A DNA stretch of 64,000 nucleotides from Osedax fenrisi (Eukaryota; Annelida; Polychaeta; Sabellida; Siboglinidae), in the NCBI GenBank assembly GCA_964019155.1, contig OZ025244.1:45603452-45667451 (forward strand). Reading direction: 5' to 3'. Position 1 is the stretch's first letter, and each line of letters starts with the position of its first letter. A program made the translations under genes and the position numbers. The notes under the pieces were generated by a model. That model saw only the letters and a list, made by a program, of their open reading frames with translations, did no database searches and was not told the DNA's origin. This document shows, piece after piece, positions 1 to 11,222 of the stretch.

Positions 1-33
1 AATCATAAACAATATATAATATTTATTTATTAA

Positions 34-39
<6 letters not shown>

Positions 40-76
<37 letters not shown>
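40..76. repeat. (TA)n microsatellite
   Basis: Nearly pure TA dinucleotide tract at the left edge, typical of the many such tracts in this window. Confidence 0.9.
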
Positions 77-78
<2 letters not shown>

Positions 79-179
79 AATAGAATACAAATAGCGGATA
101 CAAATTAACCCATCGATAAGTCATATAATTACACATGTTATAAATAATTGCGAGGGGTCCAGGATTATACAATACAAAT

Positions 180-336
180 AGTAACATTTATTTTCTTGTG
201 TTTTGATTTATCATTTATTAAGTTCTTGATAAACACAAGAGAAAAAAACAAGAACTGAATGGAGCTGAACCCGGGACCTCTGCAGAGCCATAGCTTACTA
301 GCTTTTGGTTGTCCCACTGAGATATAGACCCCCGAC
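180..336 (-). mobile_element. tRNA-derived SINE or tRNA-like pseudogene
   Basis: Read on the minus strand from about 336, a tRNA-like head carries a Pol III A-box-like TATCTCAGTGGGA (312-324) and a B-box-like GGTTCAGCTCC (261-271). A non-tRNA, T-rich tail with AATAAATGATAAATC runs to about 180. The two boxes in order and spacing indicate a tRNA-derived SINE head. The acceptor stem is not intact, so it is not a working tRNA. The exact 3' end and target-site duplication were not resolved. Confidence 0.5.
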
Positions 337-360
337 AATATACAATGAGTCAAACTCACG

Positions 361-2067
361 TTTCAAATTTTCATTATGTTGACTATATACTATAGTATAT
401 ATATATATATATATATATATATACTATAGTATAGTATATAGGTTATATGTACCCTATGGAGTGAGTGTGTTTTTATTATTTTAAGTTAGTTTATCTATTT
501 TAGGTGTAGATATCCTAATCAAAATATATAACATAACATTATAAAATAGCATGACACATGTGTGATAAATAGAAAATATGTGTTGTTTATAAAACTATAA
601 TAACTGTTCATCTACATACGTAATGGTTCCGTGTAGCCTCTATTAGTTGATTATATCCATTTCTGACACTGCTCATTCCAATATGTTAGCCATCCAGTTT
701 GTTCTATAGAACTACCTAAAGGACGACCTATAACCTATAAAACATATAGCCTTCAGGCTAACGGTCGTCCTCTTATTCTTTTACCAACAACGAAATATTG
801 TATCACAGTGTTATTCAAACTATCATGACGCATCATGTGGCCAACATATGACACCTTTCTTTCCGTTACTGTTAATAGTAGAGGTTAGTACTGTTTATAA
901 TGAATTAACGTAGAAGTTGCTGTCACCATTCTCATGTAAATATCTGCTTCACTTTTTCCATCTTTCGTTAGAGTCGCCCCAGGTATTCGAATTTATCTAC
1001 AACTTCAAGAGGTCAATCGTTCATGGTTATCGTTATCACTTTAGCTGTCTCACTATTCTAGAATTCGTTGACCAATATTTTACTTTTCTCGTAGCTGACC
1101 TCCATATCGCTGATCACTTGCAGAGTTTGTTTATAAATTATTGAAGCTCTGTATTTGATCCTAGGTAGCTACCATCAAGTCGATGTCGTCTGAAAATCTC
1201 AGATTACATAGTTCATATCCTCCAATGGCTATGGTGCTGCAATGGTCTTCTAGCGTATCTTGTATGATATTTTCTAGGAAGATGTTAAATAGTTTGTGAT
1301 AAATTGCATCCTTGTCGTACTCCTGCCGACGTACGTATTGAAGAAGGTCCCTGTTTTATTAATCGTTGTTATTTTTTAAAAAATAAATATGTTCGATTAT
1401 TGCAATAATATTTTCATTGATATTGAAGTATCTCATTACTATCCATAATCATTCGTGCAAGATTCGATCAAATTATTTTTTGAAGTCAAAAAAGTTATTA
1501 GATTCTTCCATGTTCAATATGTTTCTCAGTAATAATTATTCAGTTTAATATCCGTTCGATTATGCTTTTTTCATTTCTGAAACTTGCATGCTCTTTATCT
1601 AGGATATTTTCTGCTATTGGATCGAGTAGGATGTAAAATAATTCTTAGCATGATATTGCTTTGCTGTGATATTTGGCAAAGAGTTATAGAGTTGTTAAAG
1701 TTCTTTAGGTTATATTTTGTTGGTATCATAATAATTTACGATTGTGCCCATGATTTCTTATCTCATATTTTCTGGCAAAGATAAGTCATCGTTGTCACAA
1801 TTTGTGAACCACCGTTTATAATTATTTCACCTGTAATGTTATCTATACCTGTTGATTTTCATTTATTCAGACATCGTATTGCACTTCTGATTTTAAAACG
1901 TACACTTCTCTTCTACGCATGCACCTCGATCATCATCATAAAGTATATATTTCATCTGGATGCATTAGATAGTTGTAGAGTTCTTTAGTCGTTTTCGATG
2001 GTTGAGCATTCATCCTGTATACATTTTCTTATATTGTACACCTGATTATATAGATAAATATTACACA

Positions 2068-2117
<50 letters not shown>

Positions 2118-2300
2118 CCCCTATAACATTACCGGTAAGGACATATAATGTACATTTTAGTATACTATACTAAAATATACACCTACAATATATGTTATTA
2201 CCGGTAACATTACATATAATGTTGAAATCATAATTTATTATTTATGATTATATTAATCGAAATAATGATAGTTAATTTACGAATAATAAGACTAATTCCA
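361..2300. other. intergenic DNA, no supported gene
   Basis: AT-rich sequence with short TA tracts (398-424) and a longer one at 2070-2116. Short open frames at 917-1144 and 1584-1784 lack splice signals, motifs or coding-like composition. Part of 840-1900 reads like mutated LINE-type sequence, but no RT motif could be identified. Confidence 0.5.
2070..2116. repeat. (TA)n microsatellite
   Basis: About 47 bp of TA dinucleotides. Confidence 0.9.
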
Positions 2301-2309
2301 GTTATTCGA

Positions 2310-2586
2310 CCCAGCTAACAGTAAGAGCAGCATAATAGCAGCATAACAGCATATGCTAGAGCCTCAAATGTTTACAAATGTGCTATTATGCTGCTATTAA
2401 ATGTCTATTATGCTGCTATTATGCTTCCATTATGCTAATATTATGCTGTTATTAATTTTAAAAGTATATTATGCTGCTATTATGCTGCTCTTCTAATAAT
2501 AGCAGCATAATAGCACAATGTAAACATTTGAGGCTCTAGCATATGCTGTTATGCTGCTATTATGCTGCTCTTACTGTTTGCTGGGG
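2310..2586. mobile_element. foldback MITE with ~80-bp inverted arms
   Basis: The left arm starts CCCAGCTAACAGTAAGAG and the right arm ends with the near-exact reverse complement (CTCTTACTGTTTGCTGGG). The arms match for about 80 bp apart from a few bases. The centre (about 2390-2490) is made of repeats of CTATTATGCTG in both orientations, so the whole unit can fold into a long hairpin. There is no coding capacity. The target-site duplication is unclear, so the superfamily is not assigned. A degenerate relative lies at 34713-35022. Confidence 0.8.
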
Positions 2587-3529
2587 AGATTCTCATAGTC
2601 AGTATACTGACTTATATGATTCATTGATATAGCTTTTATAATTATAATTTTAGTATATATAATGTCATTTAAATAATATAAACATGTTATAAATTATGCG
2701 TGTTGTGAATCACAATTATGATATTTCCTAATCCTAATTTATAAGTTTACCCGAACAGATTTGTTATTATATTTATTTATATATTAGTCATAGAATGACA
2801 CGATATTTACGAATAAATAAAAACAAACAACACCGATACAACTAGTAATATGCCGGACTAGCTATACCTAGGGTATACATATAGTTCTATAGAACTGTTA
2901 TATTTACTATGAATAGTGACCTATTCTGACACCATATGGGGTGATTCGGATATGGGCATGATAGGTATGATTCATCGCCACGTAGGAGGAAAGATACATA
3001 GTCTATTGACCCCGAGCTAGGGTTAGTCATAGATTTAGAGTACCCTATATGTATGGGGTTAGTACACTGTGTGCGGTGTGCTATTCTACTGAGTGTATTG
3101 ACACAGATTATGATCCGTGCGTGCGTGCGTGTGTGTGTGTAATTAAGAATAGAGCGCATTTTATAATTAATCGCTATTTATAATTAGTCATTATAACTGA
3201 GTGAATTATATATAGGATCGCGTAATAACATATCATTATGTGTAGTCCTACATAGCGTATTATATAACTCCGTTGTTGTCGGCCTTCGTACTTGTGTTAT
3301 TTAACACAAGAGAGAGGCTCTACGAATACGCATACCTACGTGCATATATATCGAGTAGTGTGAGAATATAATTAACACTAATAATTATTAGTAATAGTTA
3401 ATATTAGTAATAGTAATTATTATAATAGTATGTATTAATTATTATATTTATAATTTATAAATATTGTAATACTAAGAAGAAAATAAACCTATAATTTGCG
3501 CATAAGCATAGAATTATTCAATATTTATA

Positions 3530-3540
<11 letters not shown>

Positions 3541-3580
<40 letters not shown>
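3541..3580. repeat. (TA)n microsatellite
   Basis: About 40 bp of pure TA. Confidence 0.9.
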
Positions 3581-3582
<2 letters not shown>

Positions 3583-4997
3583 CACGGTTAATTTGTGTTT
3601 ACAAATTAATCGGACTAATTAAATATACATATATTTATTTATATACACTAACATATGTATTTGTATACAATAATAATAGAAGTGAACTTGTACTAAATAA
3701 TAGTGAATATTCGCTATTTAGATTCAGTATAGACATCTATATCTATATGGGTAGACGTTCTCTTTCTTCGAATTGGCTATTCCCATATATAGATGACATT
3801 TATCAGTAGTTCCAGCAGTGCACTGAGGAGCACTGGCTCCTACCGAGTTGGGCCAACTTCCTGGCGAGTACTACTACCGCTACCTACAACTCGAATATTG
3901 CATCTACAATCAGTGCAACTACCGCGCATGCGTTACACGTATTATTACGTAACCCATCTATAACCTGCCCCTTCCGGTATGTCTCTCCCAGCCGTTCACA
4001 GTAGCGTCAGACATACACACATGGTATACGTTAGTGTTGTGGTAACTGCATGATACATGACTCATGGTACACGAGATATACATGCTATCGCTGCATCACT
4101 ACTATGTTAACCGTATTACAATACTATAGTAGGAGATAAAGAAGCATTCTACGAACAGATAAGCGCTTGTAGCCCTATATAAGTATGCGGGAGGCCTCTG
4201 AATAGATCGTGTGTGTGTGTGTAGGATATTAATCTAAGATATACTTAATAATGGGTATATTAATCTATGTTATCACATTTCCCTGAATATAAGTACAATA
4301 TATTCTGTACATTTGATAATTTATACTCATCAAAGAATACAGTGTTAATGATAAATGTATATATATATATATATATATAATATATATATATATGTGTGTG
4401 TTTATTTATATTACTATAAATAAAATAATTGCTACAAATTCTGCGAATATATCCTACTAGCTCCGGGTTCTAGAATAAACAATATAACACACAATTCCCT
4501 ACAGGCTCCCTACTGCCTCTTATTGTACGCGTGTATGTGTGTGTGAGAGTGTGTGTATATGTGTGATGTGTGTGTATGTGTGTGAGTGTGTGTGTGTTAT
4601 AAAGACCCATATTGTATACGGTAATGCGATATATACAGACATGCATCCTTTTTATATAGCACTCTATTCATATACTAATATAATATATCACCTATATATA
4701 GATTACGATATAGGATATAAAGTTGGATTTCAAATAAAAAATAATATGAATACCGTGTATTATTTATCATATGTTATTATGTAATAGTATAGTATGGTCA
4801 TATTAACTGTGTGTGTATATAAATAAATATAGTTATAGCAGGGATAGATCCCTGGTCATAGTTTAGTTATAAAAATAATACTTCGGACATCCGGGGCAAA
4901 AAAAAAGTGTAATATATGTATATATATATAAGTTTGAACATCACTAATACAACGAGAACAATAGACCGTATCGATAACACACACAGAGAACAATGGA

Positions 4998-5029
4998 GTT
5001 ATGACGTCACTAACTCGTGACGTCATAAC
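4998..5029. promoter_or_regulatory. hairpin with two full CRE (TGACGTCA) sites
   Basis: A perfect 13-bp inverted repeat (GTTATGACGTCAC, 6-nt spacer, then its reverse complement) places two full palindromic CREB/ATF consensus sites, TGACGTCA, 16 bp apart. The consensus is established; activity here is inference. It lies about 0.5 kb past the putative 3' end of the minus-strand gene. Confidence 0.5.
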
Positions 5030-5532
5030 GTGTTAATTAAAATGATTACGTTAACAACGTGCGGCGCATACATATTAGTAATACGACCGCACGCATACAT
5101 ACACGCGCGCGCACACACATATGCGATGTGTGTGTGTGTGTGTGCGTTAGCGGGTGCGAGTGTACTTATAGAATAGTTAAAGGTGTACGTCTATTTACAA
5201 GTCAACGTCAGATTTACGATTATTCGTCGTCGATAGGTCACGTAGAGGTCACGACAATGTCATCGCTGCGGTGGTGGTTGTTGTTGTTGAGGTCGAGGTC
5301 AAGGCTAATGGAAAGGTTAATGAGGTTGTCTCGGGCGCACACCGTGATTGTACATCAATGGGTATGGTATATAAAGGGCGGGCACGGGGTATACCCCTAT
5401 AGGGGGAGGGGTGTAGCATATCGTTTGACTACTGATCGTACAGTGTATATGTACAACATATAAAGTGTTGTGTTAAAGGGGGCGTTGATCAAGCCGAGAC
5501 CAGTGGGCGGGGCATATATATCAGGGCGTGTC

Positions 5533-5538
5533 TTTATT
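5533..5538 (-). terminator. putative poly(A) signal AATAAA
   Basis: AATAAA on the minus strand, about 140 nt downstream of the stop codon (5679-5681) of the last candidate exon. The position is suitable for 3'-end formation of the minus-strand gene. Confidence 0.4.
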
Positions 5539-5678
5539 GATGACGACTTCAGACCGGTCGTTTATATATCTTCTCGTATAGCGATGGGGGAGGGGTTTAA
5601 GGTTCGGGAAATGGTGATAACAGTGAAGGGGTGGGGCATATGGATCATGCCTAATGAAAAGGGGCGTATCGTGTTCGA

Positions 5679-5780
5679 TCAGGGCGTGATATTGTTGACC
5701 ATCTTTAGACAGTGGTCGGTCAGATAACTGCCGGTAATCGTGATGTTCTCCGTATAACAACAGGGCATCGATATCTTACC
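5679..5780 (-). CDS. candidate terminal exon of unrecognised multi-exon gene
   Basis: The acceptor is CTATAG preceded by a strong pyrimidine tract (CCCCTTCCCTCCACCCC). It opens in phase 0 and reads GKISMPCCYTENITITG and on to MVNNITP before TGA at 5679-5681, 33 codons. Phase 0 matches the phase-0 exit of the upstream exons. AATAAA follows about 140 nt later. Caution: a second open frame covers the same bases (5521-5760), and the acceptor lies in a CCCTATAGGG palindrome that recurs elsewhere, so this exon is less certain than those at 6207-12588. No domain recognised. Confidence 0.4.
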   Translation of the reverse strand, partial: GKISMPCCYTENITITGSYLTDHCLKMVNNITP

Positions 5781-6039
5781 CTATAGGGGTGGAGGGAAGG
5801 GGTTAAGTTAACATACTATAGTTGCTATGCTTTATAGAACCCGATAAATGTAATATATTGAATTCGATACTTACAAGTAGTATTATAAAATAAAATAAAT
5901 GTTGTACTATGAAAAATAATAACAAGATGAAGATACTAATTAGTGTAGCATATATTTCCATATATTTAAGAGGCACTATAACATTATAATATACGTAATG
6001 ATATGTGACTATAGGTTTAACGGTGAGTTTTTTAACAAC

Positions 6040-6141
6040 CTTAGACTTCTTGATATCCTCATATATCTTCTTCTCGTTCTTCAGTCGAATTTTCATATTT
6101 TTCATTTTGATTTTCTCACTTTTTTTAAATTCTTTCAATTG
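6040..6141 (-). CDS. candidate Lys-rich exon of unrecognised multi-exon gene
   Basis: Acceptor TTTGTAG, then 34 codons in phase 0 beginning QLKEFKKSEKIKMKNMK and ending IYEDIKKSK: a very basic segment with a helical, coiled-coil-like pattern. The upstream exon (6207-6315) exits in phase 0, so the two join cleanly across a 65-nt intron. The 3' end is uncertain. AAG before GTTGTT (exon end 6040) and TTAC before GTATAT (exon end 5995) both leave phase 0, as the candidate terminal exon needs. Open sequence continues past both into AT-rich, hydrophobic codons that are probably intron. Confidence 0.45.
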
Positions 6142-6206
6142 CTACAAACATCAAACATACATCAATATATACGTCACTACGGTGTAATAACACAATGCTA
6201 GGTTAC

Positions 6207-6315
6207 CTTCTTATTGAGGTTGGAAGAGCTGCGTGTTCTCTTAAAGATGCACTCATCGAGCTTGATGATGAACAGGTCGTCTTCACTGGTGAACCGCATA
6301 GTGAACGAGTTACCG
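6207..6315 (-). CDS. exon of unrecognised multi-exon gene
   Basis: The acceptor ACATACAG sits directly at the end of a TG/CA-rich array and the donor is AAG followed by GTAACC. The exon takes one nucleotide to finish the split codon from 7442-7908, then has 36 codons (GNSFTMRFTSEDDLFIIK, then LDECIFKRTRSSSNLNKK), leaving phase 0. Base composition is clearly less AT-rich than the flanks, and the open frame agrees with both splice sites. Joined to the previous exon, the YTF...SFTMRFTSEDD...F pattern looks like the last strand and helix of a small beta-rich domain (PH/EVH1-like at most); this is only an impression. Confidence 0.65.
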
Positions 6316-6317
6316 CT

Positions 6318-6745
6318 GTATGTGTGTGTGTGTGTGTGAGTGAGTGTGTGTGAGTGAGTGGGTGTGTAGGTGTGTAGGGGTGTAGTGGTGCGGGTGTGTG
6401 TGTGGGTGTGTGTGAGTGTGTGTAGGGCTGTATAGGTAGGTGTGTGTGAGTATAGGCAAGGACATGTCTTTGGTATAGGTGTGTGCGCACACATGTGTGT
6501 GTATGTGTGTAGGGGTGCGGGTGTGTGTGGGTGAGTGTGTGGGTGTGTGTGAGTGTGTGTAGGGTTGTATAGGTAGGTGTATGTGAGTATAGTCAAGGAC
6601 ATGTCTTTGGTATATGTGTGGGTGGGACCCACGTGTGGGTGGGGGTGTGTGGGTGTGAGTTTGTATGTGCGTTTGTGTAGGGGTGTATATGTAGGTTTGT
6701 GGGTGTGGGTGGGTGTGAGTTTGTGTAAGGGTGTAGGGTGTATCC
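6318..6745. repeat. TG-rich minisatellite in intron, at a 3' splice site
   Basis: About 430 bp of GTGTG-based repeats. It includes a roughly 70-bp segment containing AAGGACATGTCTTTGGTA that occurs twice, 137 bp apart (6461 and 6598). On the coding (minus) strand this is CA-rich sequence ending at the acceptor of exon 6207-6315. Several long minus-strand His/Thr/Pro-rich open frames here are by-products of the repeat. Confidence 0.85.
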
Positions 6746-7199
6746 ATACACTGTATAAGTATATGTATTAGTGTATGTGTGATTATGAATAGTATGTGAA
6801 AGTCACAGGCTGTATATAACTAAGAACATTCAGTAGTGTTCACTAATGGTGCTACTCTAGTCAGTGTGTATTGTAATAGATGTCCTCGTGTATCTATCTA
6901 TAGAAACATTAGCATATACGGGCTCACACATGTAAGCACATAGGTATATATGTGTGATGAATAGGCAATATAATCATATCTATTCTATTCTAAACTAGGA
7001 GATAATGCTATGATCAACCTGCATATATGCATATTAATAGAAATATTACTTTATAAGTTAGTGTTACAATTTCATCATACTCTATTATGTATTGAGATTA
7101 TGTATAATTGTGATTATATAATAAATCGTTGAATTAGTAAAATATATCAATGAATTACACAGAATGTAAGGTAGATATACAAGTTGATATATTATATAT

Positions 7200-7300
7200 C
7201 GAAGTGGATATTCAATAGAAGTGGATATTCAATAGAAGTGGATATTCAATAGAAGTGGATATTCAATAGAAGTGTATGTTCAATAAAAGTGTATGTTCAC
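7200..7300. repeat. 18-bp minisatellite
   Basis: About 5.5 copies of AGAAGTGGATATTCAATA, the last copies diverged. It lies in an intron of the minus-strand gene. Confidence 0.9.
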
Positions 7301-7441
7301 TTATGATAATACACATATATAGCACATTTAAATATATATATATATAGTATATAATAGTGACTTGTGGACGGAATGTGTGTGGTTATAGCAAGGACCGTGG
7401 TTATAGAAATGACCTTGGTTATAGCCTAAAGGGATGCTGAC

Positions 7442-7908
7442 CTTTGATCTTTGAACGTGTACATCAGGGGTGAACTATTAGTAAACGACGCCACGTATTG
7501 GCTAAACATGGTCAAGCCGGTATAGGTATCGGTCAGCAGGATACGGGTGCGTTGCGAAGGGGGCTCAGTTGACGAGGCCGTGGTTAGGGCGAGATGTCCG
7601 CGCTCCTTGTTCATCACCAGTACGGGTACTCCGTGAATGACGCGACTCCGCGTGGAACCGGTGGACCGTGACGACGTCGGTTCAACACTAGTAACCGACG
7701 TCACACTGGCGGTACAACGACAGGCGACGCACACCTCGGTGCGCAGACTCGAGTACAGCGACACCAAGCGGCCGCTGTCCAGGGGTTCGGCGGGGGCGTA
7801 CTGATGACCGATAGGGTCGTAGGAGGGGCTGGTCAGGGGTTGGGGCTGGTGGGGCTCACGTCGCAAGTGTACGGGTGATGAGGTATCGACTAGGTCCTCC
7901 GAGGTTAT
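7442..7908 (-). CDS. largest exon of unrecognised multi-exon gene
   Basis: Acceptor AATCACCACAG, donor CAAAG followed by GTCAGC; 155 full codons plus two bases. It enters in phase 0, matching exon 11223-11316, and exits two bases into a codon, matching exon 6207-6315. The sequence is GC-rich for this window. The N-terminal part is Pro/Ser-rich and acidic (ITSEDLVDTSSPVH, REPHQPQPLTSPSYDPIG). The C-terminal part looks globular: RLVSLYSSLRTEVCVACRC, RVIHGVPVLVMNKERG, RILLTDTYTGLTMFSQY, NSSPLMYTFKDQ. A Ser/Thr-rich spacer separates two strand-like blocks. I do not recognise the family; a PH/EVH1-like fold is a guess. If the gene is real, the product is probably a cytoplasmic scaffold-type protein with no signal peptide in this part. 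Confidence 0.7.
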
Positions 7909-7977
7909 CTGTGGTGATTACGTAATGCAATGTATTAATCGTCTGACCAATAGCAATAACTGTAAGAGTTATGCAAT

Positions 7978-8008
<31 letters not shown>

Positions 8009-8375
8009 CTAATTATTATAAAATCACGTATTGAATACAATGTAATGCACTTGTATTAACAGTGTATTACTATTCAGCAGAAACACACACACCCAATGAT
8101 GCATGACTACGGAAGCCACTATGACGTAATAACGCCATTAGTGTGGATTACGTAACGTTAGCTTAGGTATAATAATCAACAGTTAGGCCCGCAACTATAG
8201 GTGTTGCGAAAGGGGTAACTTAAGGGGTAATGTTACGTGCAAGTTGTGTACATCTAATCGTGTATATCACATATATGTTATAGCACTGTAGTAAGCAGAC
8301 AGGATAACGATGTGGTGTAGACCTACATCATGTGACAGCATTACAACAATGGTGACTACTGCCCCCTTAGGATAG

Positions 8376-8578
8376 ACAGATAGATAATAAGTTTATTGTT
8401 TTACTGGTTATATATAAAAAAGAAAAACAAATATAATATAAATATGTAACATATATAAACAAAATATATAAATGTGATAACAGTAAGACAAAACTACACG
8501 ATACAAAAAAAACAGAAATAAACGGAGAAGTAAAATAAAATTAAAACATGGGATTATACGAGCCGTTGATAAGCTCCT
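8376..8578 (-). mobile_element. 5'-truncated LINE 3' end with 14-bp TSD
   Basis: The insert is flanked by an exact 14-bp direct repeat, CCCCCTTAGGATAG, at 8362-8375 and 8579-8592. Read on the minus strand it is a 203-bp non-coding, T-rich sequence ending AATAAACTTATTATCTATC plus TGT: a 3' tail of TATC-type short repeats like those ending many non-LTR retrotransposons. TSD plus 5' truncation is the mark of target-primed reverse transcription. It carries no RT sequence, so the clade is open. Confidence 0.7.
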
Positions 8579-9120
8579 CCCCCTTAGGATAGATAAGCCC
8601 CTCCCCCCGGTGTTAAGATAATAACAAAGCCATAAGGAGACCGCAGTGACACACATAGGTAATAGGCCTACTTGACATTACAAGTGGAGATGTATATGTA
8701 TAAATACAAGTATACATACATATATCTCCACTCGTGTACACACATGTGGAGAAGGTGGAGTTAACGTAGGTCTAGACCCTAAGGAAGGGAGGAGGAGGTC
8801 GTTGCCATGGGCAATAAGATAACGTGCACGCTATCGACATGCGTGTATGTCTGTACGTCCCTCTAATTAGGCCTAGTTGTCAAGTATTCCATCTCATAGA
8901 CACGCACATTGTATACACATTGTATATACATTATATATATATACAATTACCTCTCGATATCATAGGGACAGAATAAAGATATCTGAGATGTCGAGATTCT
9001 GAGATATCAAATTATTCTTACATGTATTTACATAGGTACACAAAAAAAACTATAATTTTATAAAAGTTTGAGTTATCGGGGTTTCTCAAATATATAGAGT
9101 ATTATATATCGAGAGTTTAC

Positions 9121-9128
<8 letters not shown>

Positions 9129-9178
<50 letters not shown>
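9129..9178. repeat. (TA)n(TG)n microsatellite
   Basis: TA tract running into TG repeats. Confidence 0.9.
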
Positions 9179-11222
9179 TTATGTGTGTATGTGTATGTGT
9201 GTGAACATGTATACACACATATAAAGTAGTGATACCCTGGTAGGAAATGATAACTTTGCACAATACACACCGCATCAAGTATGTCTTGATACATACACCT
9301 GCGCCTTACACGGGCCTGTTGTTGACCACTGACGTCATCACACAGAACTATGACTCATCACTAATTAATATCATCGCTAATGAATTCATATTCATATTGT
9401 AATGCGACATTGCTAAACCGTACATTACATATAACGTCGTAAGTTGCAGTGTAAGGCACAGGTGTGCTTATAACCACCATTACACACATGTATACTGCGT
9501 GTATAATGTACACTGTATACAATGTACATCGTACAATGAACATCGTACAGTGTACATCAGTGTATATGTGCAGATATATTAATAACTACTTGAATTTTCC
9601 TTTAAAAATCTTAATAATTCTAATTTTACGACATACACTTTTACGACATATATGTACATTGTACATTTATTGCATGTGTGTGTGTTTGTGTGTGTGTGTG
9701 TGTTTATTAAATACACTATCAACTTGTAATGACGTATTAAAGTGTTTACACGAACATTGAAAAAAAAAACTATACTACTATTATAGTACTATATATAATA
9801 GTATCAAAGATTTTACGAAGCATCTTTAGAACAATCTTTGATAGTATAGTCAGCATACAGTAGATATAGTAATAGTATATTAGAAGTTTCATCAACGGTA
9901 TAATTATTAGCAATTTTAGTAGTATTCAATAGTTTATGGTAAATATAACATATTTAATAACTATATTACATTAAATATGTATTATTATAGTGCACTGCAT
10001 TATTATAGCTTGCCATGGCAAGCGCTGGATGATAGTTGGAATGTATAGATTACATAATAATGTCAGTAGCGATAGATAGTAGTGCGGCTATGTCTATATA
10101 TAGGCATGGTGTTCCGCCATGACGGTGCCTAATTAATAATGTTATATAACACGTTTATAATAACAATAACAATACGAATCGATGAGAAATGTACACACAA
10201 CACACACACAATGCATTGTCACACATCGTCCGACAGACTGGCGACAAGGTCAAGGTAAATGACCTCGCCTAAAGCAGAGGTCACGCAGTAGTGAATGCGC
10301 GTGTGTGTGTGTGCAGACAGACATGCGTGTACGCACGTACGCAGGCAGGTAAGGTCGCGTGATGGATGACACGACACCAGGTATAAAAAGTAACACATAC
10401 GCTCGCACGCACGTTTGCACATACGTCGGTGACGTGTATTAATCATAGTCAGGTGATCCGTCACGTGACACCCTATTCACGTGACCCTATTCACGAGACC
10501 GTATTACCTATAGGTAGGGCTTTATGGAAAGATCCACACACACACACGTATACATACATATAAGGTATACCTTTATAGCCTATATGATCTACATATGGTG
10601 TAAAATGTACAATGTAAATTTTGTTTTCATACAAGGTAATGTATATAATATATATGATATATAGAGAATATATAGCAAGTATATTTAGTCAGTGATAATA
10701 AGCATATTGCACATGATAATCACATGGGTATGTGATATAAACTGCATCTACCATGTATGAATACACTATCATATGTTTCATATAAATAAAAACGTTCATT
10801 AATAATACCTACAAAGTTATAAATACCCCTAACATCAAACCCTTGATTTCGTATACGATATATAATATAATACTATAATATTAATAATGATAACGAGAAG
10901 AGTTCCACCCTGCAGGGTTTCACCCCTAATGATACACGAATATAACGCGTACCATACGCTCGTTAAGGTAGTCACGTGTAATGCTATACTGATAAGAGAT
11001 AACGAGAGAGCAGTAGCAGGCTGCCTTTCACTGGTACAATTGTAATAGGGGGTCTATCTACATAGAAAAGAGATATCTCTCTCCTCCCTGGATCAAGGGT
11101 ATCACTACATAGATAAGAGAGTTCACACGCAATCACTCGATGCCTGGTAGCGAACTCTATCGGTGGACTCGGCATAACAACAACAAACGTGTGGGAGTGT
11201 CTAATAGTGGGCGCGGCCTTAC

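Larger units (their letters stand above)
2590..5500. other. intergenic DNA downstream of the minus-strand gene
   Basis: AT-rich, with TA tracts (3541-3580, 4358-4393), (GT)n tracts and a CRE-containing hairpin (4998-5029). A GC-richer patch at 3730-4030 contains a 54-codon plus-strand open frame from ATG 3792 to TAA 3956. Another minus-strand open stretch lies near 5250-5405 behind a pyrimidine-rich CCCCTATAG. Neither has enough support to call a gene. Confidence 0.4.
7909..11222 (-). other. large intron of the minus-strand gene
   Basis: About 3.3 kb between exons 11223-11316 and 7442-7908, both in phase 0. It holds a 203-bp LINE insertion (8376-8578), TA/TG tracts (7981-8008, 9129-9178, 9676-9703), TGTACA-type palindromes (9500-9560), the palindrome GCTTGCCATGGCAAGC (10008-10023) and a full CRE TGACGTCA near 9333. 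A GC-rich patch at 10219-10300 has a minus-strand open frame but no phase-compatible donor. Confidence 0.5.

Noticed and set aside
3792..3956. 54-codon plus-strand ORF in a GC-richer patch
   Set aside because: No splice partners, no conserved motif and no polyadenylation signal; could be chance.
5250..5405. Minus-strand open stretch after CCCCTCCCCCTATAG as a terminal exon
   Set aside because: It needs an incoming phase not supplied by the exon model and ends in a low-complexity Thr run; kept only as a remark.
5470..5760. Plus-strand 85-codon and minus-strand 79-codon ORFs over the terminal exon
   Set aside because: Opposite-strand and alternative-frame shadows; only the minus-strand phase-0 frame fits the upstream exons.
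6198..6771. Overlapping His/Thr/Pro-rich ORFs of up to 145 codons on both strands
   Set aside because: They track the TG/CA repeat array and stay open only because the repeat lacks stops.
10219..10300. Possible extra exon of the minus-strand gene
   Set aside because: The acceptor at CTCTGCTTTAG is fair, but no donor keeps the 0/0 phase required between exons 11223-11316 and 7442-7908.
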